Source: JAJRVM01 sp041752115
Lineage (GTDB): Bacteria; Planctomycetota; Planctomycetia; Pirellulales; Pirellulaceae
Length of the DNA stretch: 64,000 nucleotides
NCBI GenBank assembly: GCA_041752115.1
Contig: JBGSHS010000360.1
Span: forward strand, 1-64,000
Direction of reading: 5' to 3'
Shown here: piece after piece, positions 1-10,400 of the stretch
How positions within the stretch are numbered: the first letter of the stretch is position 1
Layout: each line of letters starts with the position of its first letter
Notes under the pieces: generated by a model
The model's input: the letters and a program-made list of their open reading frames with translations, nothing else
Told to the model about the DNA's origin: nothing
Database searches by the model: none
Translations under genes and position numbers: made by a program

Positions 1-1
1 G

Positions 2-784
2 TCGGCTGCTCGGCCGGCCAGCGGTGACGGCGGGTCGGGAGGCGGCGGGGGCGCCGAATCGAGTGCGGGGCCCGAGAGCTATCGGCCCCACATCGCTCGG
101 CCCACTCCGGAACTGTCGAAATTGCTGTTGCTGCGCGGACTGAATCCACTCTACGGGGTCTTCCTGGTCAAACAGCTGGGGATTGCCGACCGCAACGAGC
201 GGATCCAGGCCTTGGAGAGCGTGTTGGAGCTGCCGCCCTCAGTCGCTTACCACTTGCATGTTCCGCCCCATGACCAGCTTCCCCCAGGGCCATTGGCCAC
301 CACACGGCTGGATGTCCATCTACTGCAACTGGGGTTGGTGACGGCGGAGCAGTTGGGTGCCGCCGAACCACAGGAGCAGGAGGGGCCTCGTGCCTTCTAT
401 GAGGAGGAGAAGGTGTGGGTCCTGACATTGGCCGACAAGCTGCGGATGTGGTTCGACTACGACTTTCCCGGCGTGCATGAGCTCCGCACGAAGGGAGTCT
501 GGGCGGCCGGAGAGCTACTGGAGTACGGTGGAGACTTCAATAAGTTCATCACCAGCAAAGGACTGCAGAAACAGGAAGGGATCATCTTCCGACATGTGCT
601 CAGACTGATCCTGCTGATCGACGAACTGACGCAGCTCTGCCCCCCGGATGTGCCGGAAGACGAGTGGCGTGATGACATGGACGACATTGCGGACGCGCTG
701 ACCCGGTCGTGCCGCCAGGTGGATCCCAGCAGTACGGACAAAATGCTTGAGCAAGCTCAGAGCGATGCCGAAAGCGTGATCTGA
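2..784 (+). CDS. C-terminal part of a probable DEAD/DEAH-box helicase (5' end outside window)
   Basis: The reading frame is open from the first bases of the window, so this is the last 260 residues of a longer protein. It begins with a glycine/serine-rich linker (about residues 7-25), followed by a helical region. The pattern ERIQALESVLELP, a later LPPGPLATTRLD and an amphipathic EGIIFRHVLRLILL segment near the end resemble the C-terminal domains of large DEAD/DEAH-box (Ski2/DSHCT-like) helicases found in planctomycetes. The helicase core itself would lie upstream and is not visible, so the assignment rests only on resemblance of the tail. The gene ends with TGA at 782-784. Confidence 0.55.
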   Translation, partial: SAARPASGDGGSGGGGGAESSAGPESYRPHIARPTPELSKLLLLRGLNPLYGVFLVKQLGIADRNERIQALESVLELPPSVAYHLHVPPHDQLPPGPLATTRLDVHLLQLGLVTAEQLGAAEPQEQEGPRAFYEEEKVWVLTLADKLRMWFDYDFPGVHELRTKGVWAAGELLEYGGDFNKFITSKGLQKQEGIIFRHVLRLILLIDELTQLCPPDVPEDEWRDDMDDIADALTRSCRQVDPSSTDKMLEQAQSDAESVI

Positions 785-968
785 CAAGGGCTTGGGAGGG
801 ACTATCGCTCGAGGTTCCCTCCTGTTGAGGAGGAATCGTCGCGGTTGCCATCACCGTGCCAACAGCGTTTTTTTCAGTTTTCTCCGGCGTAGATCCAAGA
901 CGCCGCTGAGGCCGGCGAATAATCTGACTGTTCTCAGGCGAAAAAGACCGAGCACGGAGAATTCGCGT

Positions 969-1316
969 ATGTTGACTCAGCTCCCACTGCTGCAGGAGGC
1001 GGCTCATACCCAGTTGGTCGACCGCATCATGCCGGGCGATTTGGTCCCCATCATCATCGTCTCATTGGCGGTTGTGGCGGGCATGATCATTGCCCTGGTA
1101 AGCATCGTGATGACAACCTGGCGACGGGTGCGGGAACGTCAGGTAGCGGCCTCGCTCATGCAGGATATGTTGGACCGCAATATGACTCCGCAGGAGATTC
1201 AGCAGTTGATTGGCGTGTGGTCTCAGGCCAGCGGCGCAGTAGCGGAGGTATCACGCAAGTGTGCTTCTCGCGAAGTCCCGCATCTGCCTCCCAAGCCGGT
1301 CAAGCCCATGGCATAG
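969..1316 (+). CDS. Small single-pass membrane protein
   Basis: This 115-residue protein has one hydrophobic helix (IIIVSLAVVAGMIIALVSIV, about residues 27-46). A basic juxtamembrane stretch (WRRVRERQ) and a soluble C-terminal part containing NMTPQEIQQLIG follow, which resembles the short helical oligomerisation segments of SHOCT-like proteins. The frame is open from about 792, but the ATG at 969 has a GGAGA motif just upstream and directly precedes the recognisable membrane protein, so it is the preferred start. The C-terminal tail is proline/lysine-rich. No enzymatic motif is present and the function is unknown. Confidence 0.6.
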   Translation: MLTQLPLLQEAAHTQLVDRIMPGDLVPIIIVSLAVVAGMIIALVSIVMTTWRRVRERQVAASLMQDMLDRNMTPQEIQQLIGVWSQASGAVAEVSRKCASREVPHLPPKPVKPMA

Positions 1317-2105
1317 CCTGGTGCCGCGAAGTCAGTCGCCGACCGTGACGTCGGCCAGGCCGGCGGCTTATCCTGGGCGTTTCGCACGCTAGTTGGCCTC
1401 AACGGCTGCCTGGCTGCGCTCGGTGTGCGTTTTCGCAAGTCGACATTTCCTGTCTTGTTTCGCTGGCCGATCGCTGTGGGGCATCTGCTCTCCCGCCGGC
1501 CTCTGCCGGGCTTGTTCACTTCACTCAGCGCGTGTTTCCTCAGGATCTCTCACCAAACCGATTGTTCCGCGCGCTGCTAGCTGAGTTCACCCCCCTGACC
1601 CAGCCGACATCCACGTTGTGTGAGAGTTCCGTAGGCGAACTGGCGCCGCACATTCTCGTTGTCTCGCGTGGCGAGACTGACCGACTCGGGCCTTGTCGCC
1701 TGTGACGCGTCTCGGTACGCTGGGCGAGTATGCTGGGGGCGTCCGGTTTTCGACGACTGGGGTGTCACGCGTGCGGCGTTGCCACGCTCTGGAGTCGTGT
1801 TCCTGCCTTCGTGTGTCCCGCGTGGGTGAGGGTGGCAAGCCTTTCTGTGATGGCCACCTGGCTGGCAGCAGAGAAGTAATCTGCAGGGAGGGAGTATTTC
1901 CACTCCGAGGTGCCAGACCCGCGGGAGCGAAGGGCGGGGGCGGACACTCCTCTGGCGAGACCACCTGCCAGATGGGAGCACGTGTCTGGTGGGGCCCGGC
2001 TGGCGTGACGTCCCGACCGGTTGATGTTGAGTGGACAGGGTGGTGGTCCGACTAGGCGGCGATGAACTGAGGATTCGACAGCGACTGACTTCGTGAGAAA
2101 GTGCC
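1317..2105. other. Non-coding stretch
   Basis: No convincing gene is seen in these 789 bases. The frames open here have arginine/serine-rich, shadow-like composition. The stretch holds one copy of a 64-bp dispersed repeat (1555-1618) and probably the promoter of the downstream phosphorylase gene, although no promoter could be picked out. Confidence 0.5.
1555..1618 (+). repeat. 64-bp dispersed repeat, copy A
   Basis: This copy matches 17943-18006 at 58 of 64 positions by eye. Shared cores include CTGAGTTCACCCCCCT and CGACATCCACGTTG. Flanking sequences are unrelated, so this is a discrete dispersed element. Confidence 0.7.
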
Positions 2106-2960
2106 ATGCTCGACCTGTATGAGAAAATCGAGGCAGCCAAGGGGGAGATTCGGCGGCAGTGGGATCGTCAGCCGCACGTGGGGATCATCCTGGGGACCGG
2201 GTTGGGCGACCTGGTCGATCAGATTGAGGTTGAAGCGGCGATCGAGTACGAGCGAATCCCGTATTTTGTGAGTTCCACTACGGACAGCCATCGCGGCCGA
2301 TTAGTGTGCGGCATGTTGCAGGGTGTACCGGTCATGGCGATGGAAGGCCGGTTTCACATGTACGAAGGCTATTCGCTCAAGCAGATCACGCTGCCGGTTC
2401 GCGTGATGAGGGCCAGTGGAGCAGAGATGTTGGTGGTCTCCAACGCGTCGGGCGGAATGAACCCGTACTTTCGGGCGGGTGACATCATGGTAATCGAGGA
2501 TCACATCAACTTGATGGGTGATAATCCTCTGATTGGTATCAATGACGATCGACTCGGACCGCGTTTTCCGGATATGAGTGCGCCCTATGATCGGGTGCTG
2601 ATCGAGGAAGCGATGAGGATAGCTCGCCGCGAAGACATCGTGGCCCACAAGGGTGTCCTCGTGGCGGTAGCGGGTCCGAACCTGGAGACGAGAGCGGAGT
2701 ACCGTTTCCTGCGTGCGATTGGGGCCGATGCGGTCGCGATGTCGACTGTCCCTGAGGTGATAGTAGCGGTGCATAGCGGGCTGCGCGTGCTGGGGTTATC
2801 GATCGTCACGGACATGTGCCTTCCCGATGCTCTTGCGCCGGCTCATGTGGATTCGATTATTGCCATCGCCAATCAGGCTCAGCCGCTCCTTACCAAGGTA
2901 GTCAGCGGTGTCTTGAGGAGTGAAGGGGAGAGGCTTGCGCAGTGCGGAGCGACGGCGTGA
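2106..2960 (+). CDS. Purine nucleoside phosphorylase, trimeric type, with Asp at the base-recognition position
   Basis: This 284-residue protein is a full-length PNP/MTAP-family phosphorylase that would cleave purine nucleosides with phosphate in purine salvage. Family motifs are present in order: the phosphate loop ILGTGLGDL, DSHRGRLV, GRFHMYEGY, the NASGGMN block, EDHINLMGDNPL, GPNLETRAEY with the purine-binding Glu, and GADAVAMSTVPEV. In trimeric PNPs the next motif ends in T-N, where Asn contacts the 6-oxo group of guanine or hypoxanthine. Here residue 236 is Asp (VTDMC), as in methylthioadenosine phosphorylase. From family knowledge, Asp favours 6-amino purines, so adenosine or a related nucleoside may be the substrate (inference). 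A paralog follows 116 bp downstream. Confidence 0.9.
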   Translation: MLDLYEKIEAAKGEIRRQWDRQPHVGIILGTGLGDLVDQIEVEAAIEYERIPYFVSSTTDSHRGRLVCGMLQGVPVMAMEGRFHMYEGYSLKQITLPVRVMRASGAEMLVVSNASGGMNPYFRAGDIMVIEDHINLMGDNPLIGINDDRLGPRFPDMSAPYDRVLIEEAMRIARREDIVAHKGVLVAVAGPNLETRAEYRFLRAIGADAVAMSTVPEVIVAVHSGLRVLGLSIVTDMCLPDALAPAHVDSIIAIANQAQPLLTKVVSGVLRSEGERLAQCGATA

Positions 2961-3076
2961 CAGTACGGGATTGAGGTTGGCGAAGTGCGCAGCGGATCGG
3001 GAGGGCCGCGAAGCTGTCCCGCGACGAAGGTTGAGATACGCTGGGGGCATGAGATACGCAGGCGTCGGGCATCAGA

Positions 3077-3973
3077 ATGACATATCCTCTCAATCAGGGC
3101 AGGCAGGCTGGCGGCAGGCAAGCTGGTGTACCCACTCGGTCGCTGTGGGACGGGGATGGAGTGCTGGCCAGTGTGGCGGCGGCGGCGGCGGAGATACGAA
3201 GTCGCTGGTCGGTCAGGCCACGCGTAGCGCTGATTCTTGGTACCGGACTGGGACGTCTGGCGGAGCATGTGGAGACGGAGGAGTGTATTCCCTTTGCCGA
3301 AGTTCCGGGGTTCTGTCGGACCACCGCCCTTGCTCACCGGGGCCAGGTGGTCTGCGGCACGATGTTTGGCGTGCCGGTCGTGTTACTGGATGGTCGCTGC
3401 CATTTATACGAAGGTTATTCCTTTGCGGATCTGTCGCTCCCAGTGCGGGTCGTGCATGCCTGTGGGGCTCCGACACTCATTGTGACGAACGCCAGTGGCG
3501 GGTTGAATCGAGGATTGGTGGTCGGCGATGTCCTGGTGATCGAAGACCACATTAATCTGATGGGCGCGTCGCTGCGTGCGTGTGACTCGGACGCTTCCGC
3601 GCCGCGACCGCCGCGGTGCGGTCCAAGTCCGTATGACGAGAATCTGCGAGGTCAGGCGGTGGCGTTGTCTCGCCGCTATGATTTCCCCGCGCATCAGGGT
3701 GTGTACGCGGCAGTGACGGGTCCCAATTATGAGACGCGGGCTGAGTACCGGTGGCTGCGGTATATCGGCGCGGACGTCGTCGGCATGTCGACGGTTCCGG
3801 AAGTGATCGCTGCCCATCGGCTGGGCATGCAAGTGCTCGGTCTCTCGGTGGTGACCAACGTCGCTCGTCCGGACGCTCCGGAAATCGTGGATGCGTTGCA
3901 TGTGGTGAGCGCGGCCGAGCGTGCCGAGCCTCAGGTGCGGAAGATCCTGGAAGGTACGCTCCTGTCACTCTGA
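3077..3973 (+). CDS. Purine nucleoside phosphorylase, trimeric type, with Asn at the base-recognition position
   Basis: This 298-residue paralog of the preceding gene has ILGTGLGRL, GRCHLYEGY, NASGGLNRG, EDHINLMGAS, GPNYETRAEY and GADVVGMSTVPEV. The specificity motif reads VVTNVA, with Asn at residue 261, as expected for inosine/guanosine phosphorylases. The first 30 or so residues are low-complexity, encoded by a small CAGGCAGGC-type duplication, and fall before the conserved domain, so the true start may be later. The tandem arrangement with a diverged specificity residue suggests a duplication followed by division of labour between 6-oxo and 6-amino purines (inference). Confidence 0.9.
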   Translation: MTYPLNQGRQAGGRQAGVPTRSLWDGDGVLASVAAAAAEIRSRWSVRPRVALILGTGLGRLAEHVETEECIPFAEVPGFCRTTALAHRGQVVCGTMFGVPVVLLDGRCHLYEGYSFADLSLPVRVVHACGAPTLIVTNASGGLNRGLVVGDVLVIEDHINLMGASLRACDSDASAPRPPRCGPSPYDENLRGQAVALSRRYDFPAHQGVYAAVTGPNYETRAEYRWLRYIGADVVGMSTVPEVIAAHRLGMQVLGLSVVTNVARPDAPEIVDALHVVSAAERAEPQVRKILEGTLLSL

Positions 3974-4150
3974 CAGCGCACCGCGATGTGCGCGGACATG
4001 GGTGCTTGTGCGATTCTGCCGGCGAGCGTAGATTTCCGGGATCCAGCGCAGCGTACTGCGCGCGAGCTGTCCCACTCGTGTGGAGTCGGTAGGATCCATG
4101 AGCGGCTGCGTTGGAAGCTCGAACCTGACCGTCAGAGAAAGTGTGGAACT

Positions 4151-4873
4151 ATGAGTACGGGCCCTGAGCAGAGTGGAAATCGTGAACGACGTTGGCGACC
4201 CCTCAGTTCTGTTCAGCGCAGGGTGATCGGCGTCTTGATCGAGAAGGCCAAGACAACGCCCGATTCCTATCCCATGACGCTCAACGCGTTGACCGCCGGC
4301 TGCAATCAGAAGTCGAATCGCGCGCCCCAAATGGACCTCACTCCCGAGGATATCGAAAAGGCGATTGAGGAACTGCGCGAGATGGGAGCTGCCGCCGAAA
4401 TACAGTCGGGCGGACGGGTCTCCAAATTCCGGCACTATATGTATGATTGGTTGGGAGTTGACAAGGTCGAGTTGGCGGTGATGGCTGAACTCTTGTTGCG
4501 TGGTGAACAGACGATCGGCGAATTGCGGGGGAGAGCAGCCCGGATGGAGCCGATTGCGGATCTCAATGCGCTGCGGCCAGTGCTCGACGCGCTGCTGGAA
4601 AAAGAGCTGATCATCTCGCTGACGCCACCGGGTCGCGGGCAGGTCGTGACGCACAATCTGTACACGCCCGAGCGGCTCGAAAAGCTCAAGCAGCAGTACG
4701 CTTCCAGTCATGTTGCCGCCGCTTCCGAATCGGCACCGCGCTTGAGCCAGGCGTCGTCCGAGCACGCATCCTCAATCAGCGTGGAGGATCTGGAAGAACT
4801 GCGGTCCGAAGTTGCTCAGCTGCGCAGCGACATTCAGCGGCTCAGCGAGGAAATCGAACGGCTGAAGTCGTAG
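4151..4873 (+). CDS. YceH/UPF0502 (DUF480) family protein
   Basis: This 240-residue protein carries the DUF480 signature near its start: LSSVQRRVIGVLIEKAKTTP, followed by YPMTLNAL, GCNQKSNR and later HNLYTPERLEKL. The family consists of two winged-helix-like domains and has no firmly established role. The C-terminal 45 residues form an extra predicted coiled coil (VEDLEELRSEVAQLRSD, then a heptad pattern of Leu/Ile) after a Ser/Ala-rich linker. The frame is open upstream to 3986, but the conserved domain begins just after the ATG at 4151, which has a purine-rich AGAGAAAG stretch in front. Confidence 0.85.
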   Translation: MSTGPEQSGNRERRWRPLSSVQRRVIGVLIEKAKTTPDSYPMTLNALTAGCNQKSNRAPQMDLTPEDIEKAIEELREMGAAAEIQSGGRVSKFRHYMYDWLGVDKVELAVMAELLLRGEQTIGELRGRAARMEPIADLNALRPVLDALLEKELIISLTPPGRGQVVTHNLYTPERLEKLKQQYASSHVAAASESAPRLSQASSEHASSISVEDLEELRSEVAQLRSDIQRLSEEIERLKS

Positions 4874-4965
4874 CGGCCAACAGCTCGTGCAGGATGCGGA
4901 ACCAACCTACCGGAATATTCGGCGAAACGCACATTCGGCCTGGCGAGACTCTGTCTTGGACTTCT

Positions 4966-4998
4966 TTCGTCATTGGGTCTTTCGTCATTCGTCATTGG
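4966..4998. repeat. Copy of the ATGACGAA-type dispersed repeat
   Basis: The sequence TTCGTCATTGGGT, followed by further TTCGTCATT units, belongs to the same short-word family that is expanded at 20621-20710 and recurs at 31805-31850 and 49545-49585. Confidence 0.65.
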
Positions 4999-5030
4999 CA
5001 GCGACGAGCCGCGGAATCGCGATCGTTGGT

Positions 5031-6708
5031 TCAGGGCTGTTCGGTCCATTCCCAGCCGAGCGGAGTTTCCAGTTCGTGAGCCGCCAGTTGTGCCCAGGGA
5101 GTGCCCTGGTGTTCTTCGGCCACGCGGCGGAGGAGCGTCCGAGCTCGCTCGGCCAGGTTCTCCAGGGCGCTGCTCGAGCGGGTTTTGTCGGACCGCTGCA
5201 GGACCCAGGTTGTGCTGTCGGCTTTCTCGAACGCTTTGCCCCGTTTCAAGGCCGCCAGCATCGAGTTGTAACCGTCAATCCGTGCCTTGGCCGCACAGAC
5301 TCGCCCCAGGGCCAGCTCGAATCCGGCCCTCCAGCGTGGACTCGTTAGCCGCTCGGCATCGGCCGCTCCTTCTGCCAGGATTTCGTACAGCTGATCGACG
5401 GCCGGAGCGACTTTGGCTGCCGCTTGCTGCGCTCGATCCAGCCGGTTCTTCAGATCGGCTTCATCACGCTTGACGAAATGCAGTTCCGGATTTCGCAGGA
5501 TCTCCGCGGGAGGCAGTTGAGCGGCTTGATGCAATGCCAGGCACGCTCTGTTTTGTGACAACAGCTGCTGGTATCCCGCCTCATCCACCATGTCGGGTGC
5601 GTAACGACGCATGACATGCCGATCATACGGCACGATGTCGGCCGTGGGCCAGCTCCGGCGACTGGCCGTTGGTGAGTACGAACGTTCACCGGGTCGCCGG
5701 ACGGCCAGCAGTTCACCGCCGCTTTCCTGGCAGAGTCGCTGCAGTGCGAAGGGACCGAATCCGGAATCGAGCAGTTCCAGGCCGGAGTCGAAACCGTCAA
5801 ACGCCAAGGCGATGCGCTCCAGGTATCGCGATTCCGGCCCCTGCCGGATCGGCCGCCACGCGTCGTGAGACGTGGTTGTGGCTGGCGGATCCGCAGCCGC
5901 CGAGCGCTCGCTCCCCGCTTCCACGCTCGGATCCAGAGCCGCCAGGCGTCCAAACGGGGCGGGGACGCCCACGACGTAAATCGGCAACGCGTACTTGCGA
6001 GGTTCTTCGGTCAGTGCATCCACCTGCTTCCAGTCGTCTCCCGCTTCGTCGGTGATGATCACCAGCAGGACCTCGCGCCGCTCCTCCCGTCGGACGCTCA
6101 GGTACGATTGCAGCGCAGCACGTACGGCCTGAAATGTTACTTCCTGACCACTGGCTTCCATCCGCAGAGCGTCCAGTGCGCGAACCATCAGCTGCGGATC
6201 GCTCGTACGTGGAACGACTTCTTCCGCCTGCCGGCCTATCGTGATCAGAACGGACTGCAAACGGTCGGGCTGAGCCGAATTGAGCTGTGGCACCGCGAGG
6301 GTGTAGAACTGCCGCACATCGCTGTGGATCTCACTTCCCCACTGCATGGCGCTGGGCGAGATATCCACGAGCCACACTACGAGTGTCGGAGCGAACTCAA
6401 CGGAATCACTGACAATCGCCAGCAGCCGCTGCATGATTTCCTCGGAGGTGCGAGGGCCTGTCTGCAGTCGCGTGGCGGCGGATCGAGCTGAGTAGGTGGT
6501 GACCGCTGAACGTCGCGGCGCGCCGTCCGTTGTCGCGTGGTCGCTCGGTCGGGCCGCGGTCTCCGCTGCCGCCCCCCGCTCTCTGCGTCGGCTTGCCAGT
6601 GTCTGCCACCTCACGGCCGGCCGGGGCTGATTGTGCCGAGCAGCCGGCGAATGCCACCGCGCACCAGGCAGTCAGGAGCGTCAGCCGCAGTCGCCGATCA
6701 TGATGCAT
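5031..6708 (-). CDS. VWA-domain lipoprotein, apparently frameshifted near its N-terminus
   Basis: The main frame (5031-6614) encodes a von Willebrand factor A domain: a hydrophobic strand LVVWLVDISPS with the metal-binding DxSxS motif, a second core strand VLLVIITDEAG and YALPIYVVGVP. An alpha-helical region of unknown role follows. That frame starts with a low-complexity arginine/alanine-rich leader that makes little sense. A different frame starting at ATG 6708 encodes a clean lipoprotein signal peptide (lipobox AFAGC, Cys at residue 23), preceded by AGAAGG. The two frames meet at a run of six G (coding strand; six C at 6571-6577 on the plus strand), so one surplus base would explain the split. 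The protein is probably anchored in a membrane and exposed outside the cytoplasm. It is convergent with the YceH gene. The frameshift may be real or a sequencing error. Confidence 0.65.
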
Positions 6709-7477
6709 CCTTCTGGCTGGTACGTCGTCTTCGGCTGGGGCCAGGGCTGGGTGGATTGGCCATTGCTGGATCATGAAGCACGTGATTCCCGGTGGCTGGT
6801 GAAGTCGGGGGGATTCTCCCATCCGTTCATGGGCGAAGCACATGGGTATAGTCTCCGGAGCGTATCGTGTGCGGGGCATCGTGCATACCTTATCGAGTTG
6901 GGTCTACCTCTGCTACTGGAACCTGAACCCAAAGTTCAACCAGCCGAGCTGCCGAGGTGCGTACCCGTAGCCCAAGTGGAGTCGGAGGGGCCGGGTCGTG
7001 AAGCTCGCTCCTATCCCGATCTTCAAAGATCACGTCGAAATCAGCATATTTGCGGCCGCTGTCGGAGAGAAGAGAGAAGGAAGCCAAGAAGGAGACCAAT
7101 GAGATGTCTTTCATGAGGGTAAACAGGCTCCTCTTCAGAAAGGGACGACGAAGGGCAACGGAGGGGAAGTGGCATGGGCGGTTGGAACGTTGGATGTATG
7201 GGCGAATTCACCGGCGGTAGCATATTCCCAAATCGCATATGCAATAGTCTTTCTATATTCAAGTTCCACCAAAGGTTGTGACGTACTGGCAATTGCTTTA
7301 TAAAACGTCTGGCATGAAACTCGCCGACGAACATCCTGGCAGTTCGGAAGGCGAGTGAAAACGAGAGCAATGCATTCTACTGTACGATCTGTGACTGGTG
7401 TCGGTACATCACACCGACGTTGCGAAACCCTACGGGAAGGCGTTTCAGAACGTCGCGACGCATCAAGGAGAAGTCGC
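6709..7477. other. Non-coding stretch between divergent genes
   Basis: No convincing gene is seen. The DNA becomes visibly AT-richer from about 7.1 kb towards the large repeat protein. Both flanking genes point away, so their promoters should lie here, but no clear -35/-10 pair was identified. Confidence 0.45.
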
Positions 7478-10400
7478 ATGCGCACTTTGAAATGGCTTGT
7501 AATCCCTCTGGTATTGTCAATGACCGCATTCGCAGCATGGTGGTACACTTGGCGGTGGCCCGTTCAGATGCTCTCGGTGCAAATGGAGACAGGCACACCG
7601 CTGGTGCTTGGCGAACACACACGCTTGACGCTTACCACGAACCAGCCTTTTGAAGTCACTCGGAGACGTGGTGTGGAGGCCATAGTTACCTCGCCCAATT
7701 GCGAGGTAACGCATGCGAAGTTGCGCGACGCCCAGGGTGTGGCGGTATTTGAATTCGATGTAATTCCCCATGGACCGCTTGGGGCCACGAGTATTGACGT
7801 GCTGTTTACATTGCGCGACAAGCACTTTCACCTCCAGCCCATTCCGGCAGAAGTGTGGTCGTGGCCCGTCACAGAACTATCGACTCAGGTCGAATACTCG
7901 GGCGATCTTGTGGTTGGCGAGAGTACCACGATCTCAGTCATTACCAACCAGCGATTCGATTGGACCAGCAACAAGAACGTCACGGTTGAGTTGCGTAGCG
8001 ACAATCTGCAATCGAGTAAGAGCAGGCTTTCGAGCCGTAATGGAAATGCCGTATTCGAGATTAGTGCAGTTCCGACGAAGCTGCAATCGAGCGCTGATTG
8101 CGCTCTTGCGCTTCATTATGGTGACTCGACCTTCGATGTGCACACGCCTCCGGCCCCAGTATGGAAGTGGCCAGTGCGCGAGTGGAATGCGACTGCGCGG
8201 CTGGGAAAGTCAGCAGTTGTTGGGGAACCATACGCCATTCAAGTTCACACAAATCAACTCTATCAGCGGACTGATCGAGAACACGTCGTGTTGAAGGTGG
8301 AGGGGGACGGGATCGAATTCAGGGAAGCGCCGCTGTACGATCGAAGTGGTCAAGCGGCGTTTTCGGTGGAGTTAATTCCGCTCCAGGCCACGGAAAGCTG
8401 TCAGCTTCGCATGTACGCCGTATCGGGTGAAGAGAAGCATGAAATTGCTGTTCCACCGTTCAGGGTCTGGAAGTGGCCTGTGGAGGGGCTTACCTGCGAC
8501 GTTGCGTTTAACGACCCGCTGGTTGTCGATGAGCGGGGCAAGTTTACCATCAAGACTAATCAGTCCTTCGCAAGCACCGATAGAAACGATGTTTCGGTCC
8601 ACTTCGCAGCAGATGGCATTACTGTTGAGGAGGCCAGGTTGTTGGATCAAGGTGGACTCGCAGTCTTTGAAGTCGATGTGATGCCCAAGCGGCCACTCGA
8701 CAACGTCGCTGTTGACTTGATGTTGAAGTGCGATGGTGTGTCCTATCCACTGGACCCTGTTAACACCACGGTTTGGTCGTGGCCGGTCGGCGAACTGAAG
8801 CCGGAGTTGGACGCGCCTGTGTATTTTATCTCTGACGAGACGGCAAGACTCGTACTCGCGACGAACCAACTATACGAACGAACGAAACGCAATAATGTCG
8901 CAGTGAAATGTAGCAGTGAGCATTTTTCGACAGTGGACACACGGTTGCTTAACAAGGATGGTCGGGCGACTTTTGAGATTGACCTCGTCCCGACGAAACC
9001 AAACGCATCGGTGCCCCTCACGCTCGACTTGGTATTTGGCGAGCAGACTATTCCCGTATCGTCGCAAGACGTCACAATCTGGTCCTGGCCAGTAGGGGAG
9101 TTCGACACGCAGTTCGAGATCCCGGATCTGCTGCTTGTCGGCCAACCCGCCAAAATCGTGATAAGGACCAATCAGGAGTTTGAACGCACGCAAAGGAAGG
9201 GTGTGACACTTGAACTAAAAACAAACGGAATAACGGTTCAAGAGTCGCGCTTAGTCAATCAGCGAGGTGTCGCTGCGTTCGAGGTTGATATCGTTCCGGA
9301 GCGTGTTGGGCAAGACGTCGAATCAAAGCTTGCTTTGCTAGTCGATGGGCAAGAATTGTCGGTGCAGTTGCCGAAACTTTCGGTCTGGTCGTGGCCAATT
9401 CGAGAACTTGAAACGACACTTGAACAACCGCTGAAACTCTACTGGGAAACCCCCGCTACGATCACCATCGTAACGAATCAGCCGACCGAGCAGACGCGCC
9501 GTGAAACCGTTGAGCTGGCAATCCAGTCCAAAAGTGTGGAAGTTCTCGAGTGGAAACTTGCAGACGTCAATGGAAACGCAGTCTTTCTTGCCACCGTTAT
9601 CCCTAAATCGCTAGGATTGATTGAAGATCTTGTCGTAACGATCAATCACCAGGATGCGGTTTACCCTGTCGCTCTTCCAGCTATTCAAGTCGAGCCGCCA
9701 GGATTCTATTCCCGTGAGACTCCAACATTTGCCGGGCTCATCGGAGCTCCCGATTTGTCGATTTATGGGGCACACATCACTCAATGGCAGCCACCCACAT
9801 CGGAGCTTTTGATGGTAACCGGGCACGCAGCTACCAACGTGTGCCGCGTTGCCTCTGCGGTCTTATTCGAACTGGCACGACATTCTGATATTGACTCAGA
9901 CCACTTTGTGTTGGGGGCAGGGGTGGCCAGCCTCGACCTGAGTGAATTGCAGAACGATGTCATTGTAAGAAGAGAGTCGCTTGCGAAAGATTACCCAGAG
10001 ATATGGCGTAAAATTGAGGCCCTAGTTGACGAGGAAAGAAGTCTCAACAAGGTGCTCGACGAACTCTGTAACTCTTTGGACATGAACGTGCGTAAAGAGT
10101 TCACTGCGGTGGATCAGGACTTGCTCATGTCGCCAGATCTACAGCTGGATATAATCTCTGCAAAGAGAAAAACACCTCAGACACTTGAAGACGATGAGCT
10201 CCAGTTGTTGGAAGACTTGCTCGCGGAGAGTGAAACAGCGGTGGCTGCCTATACAAGAAGAGAATTGGCGCGGTTCACTTCTTGTACCGACTGTATCGAC
10301 TCGTTGTCCGATAATGCCAGAAATGAGTTTGTTCGCCAATTGGATGAACTGACGAGAAAGGCGAAAGCTCTCGATACGCAGCAAGCGGAGTTTAAGAGTC

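Noticed and set aside
6890..7114. 74-residue minus-strand frame with a hydrophobic start
   Set aside because: Short, no Shine-Dalgarno seen, no family resemblance; could be real but not supportable.
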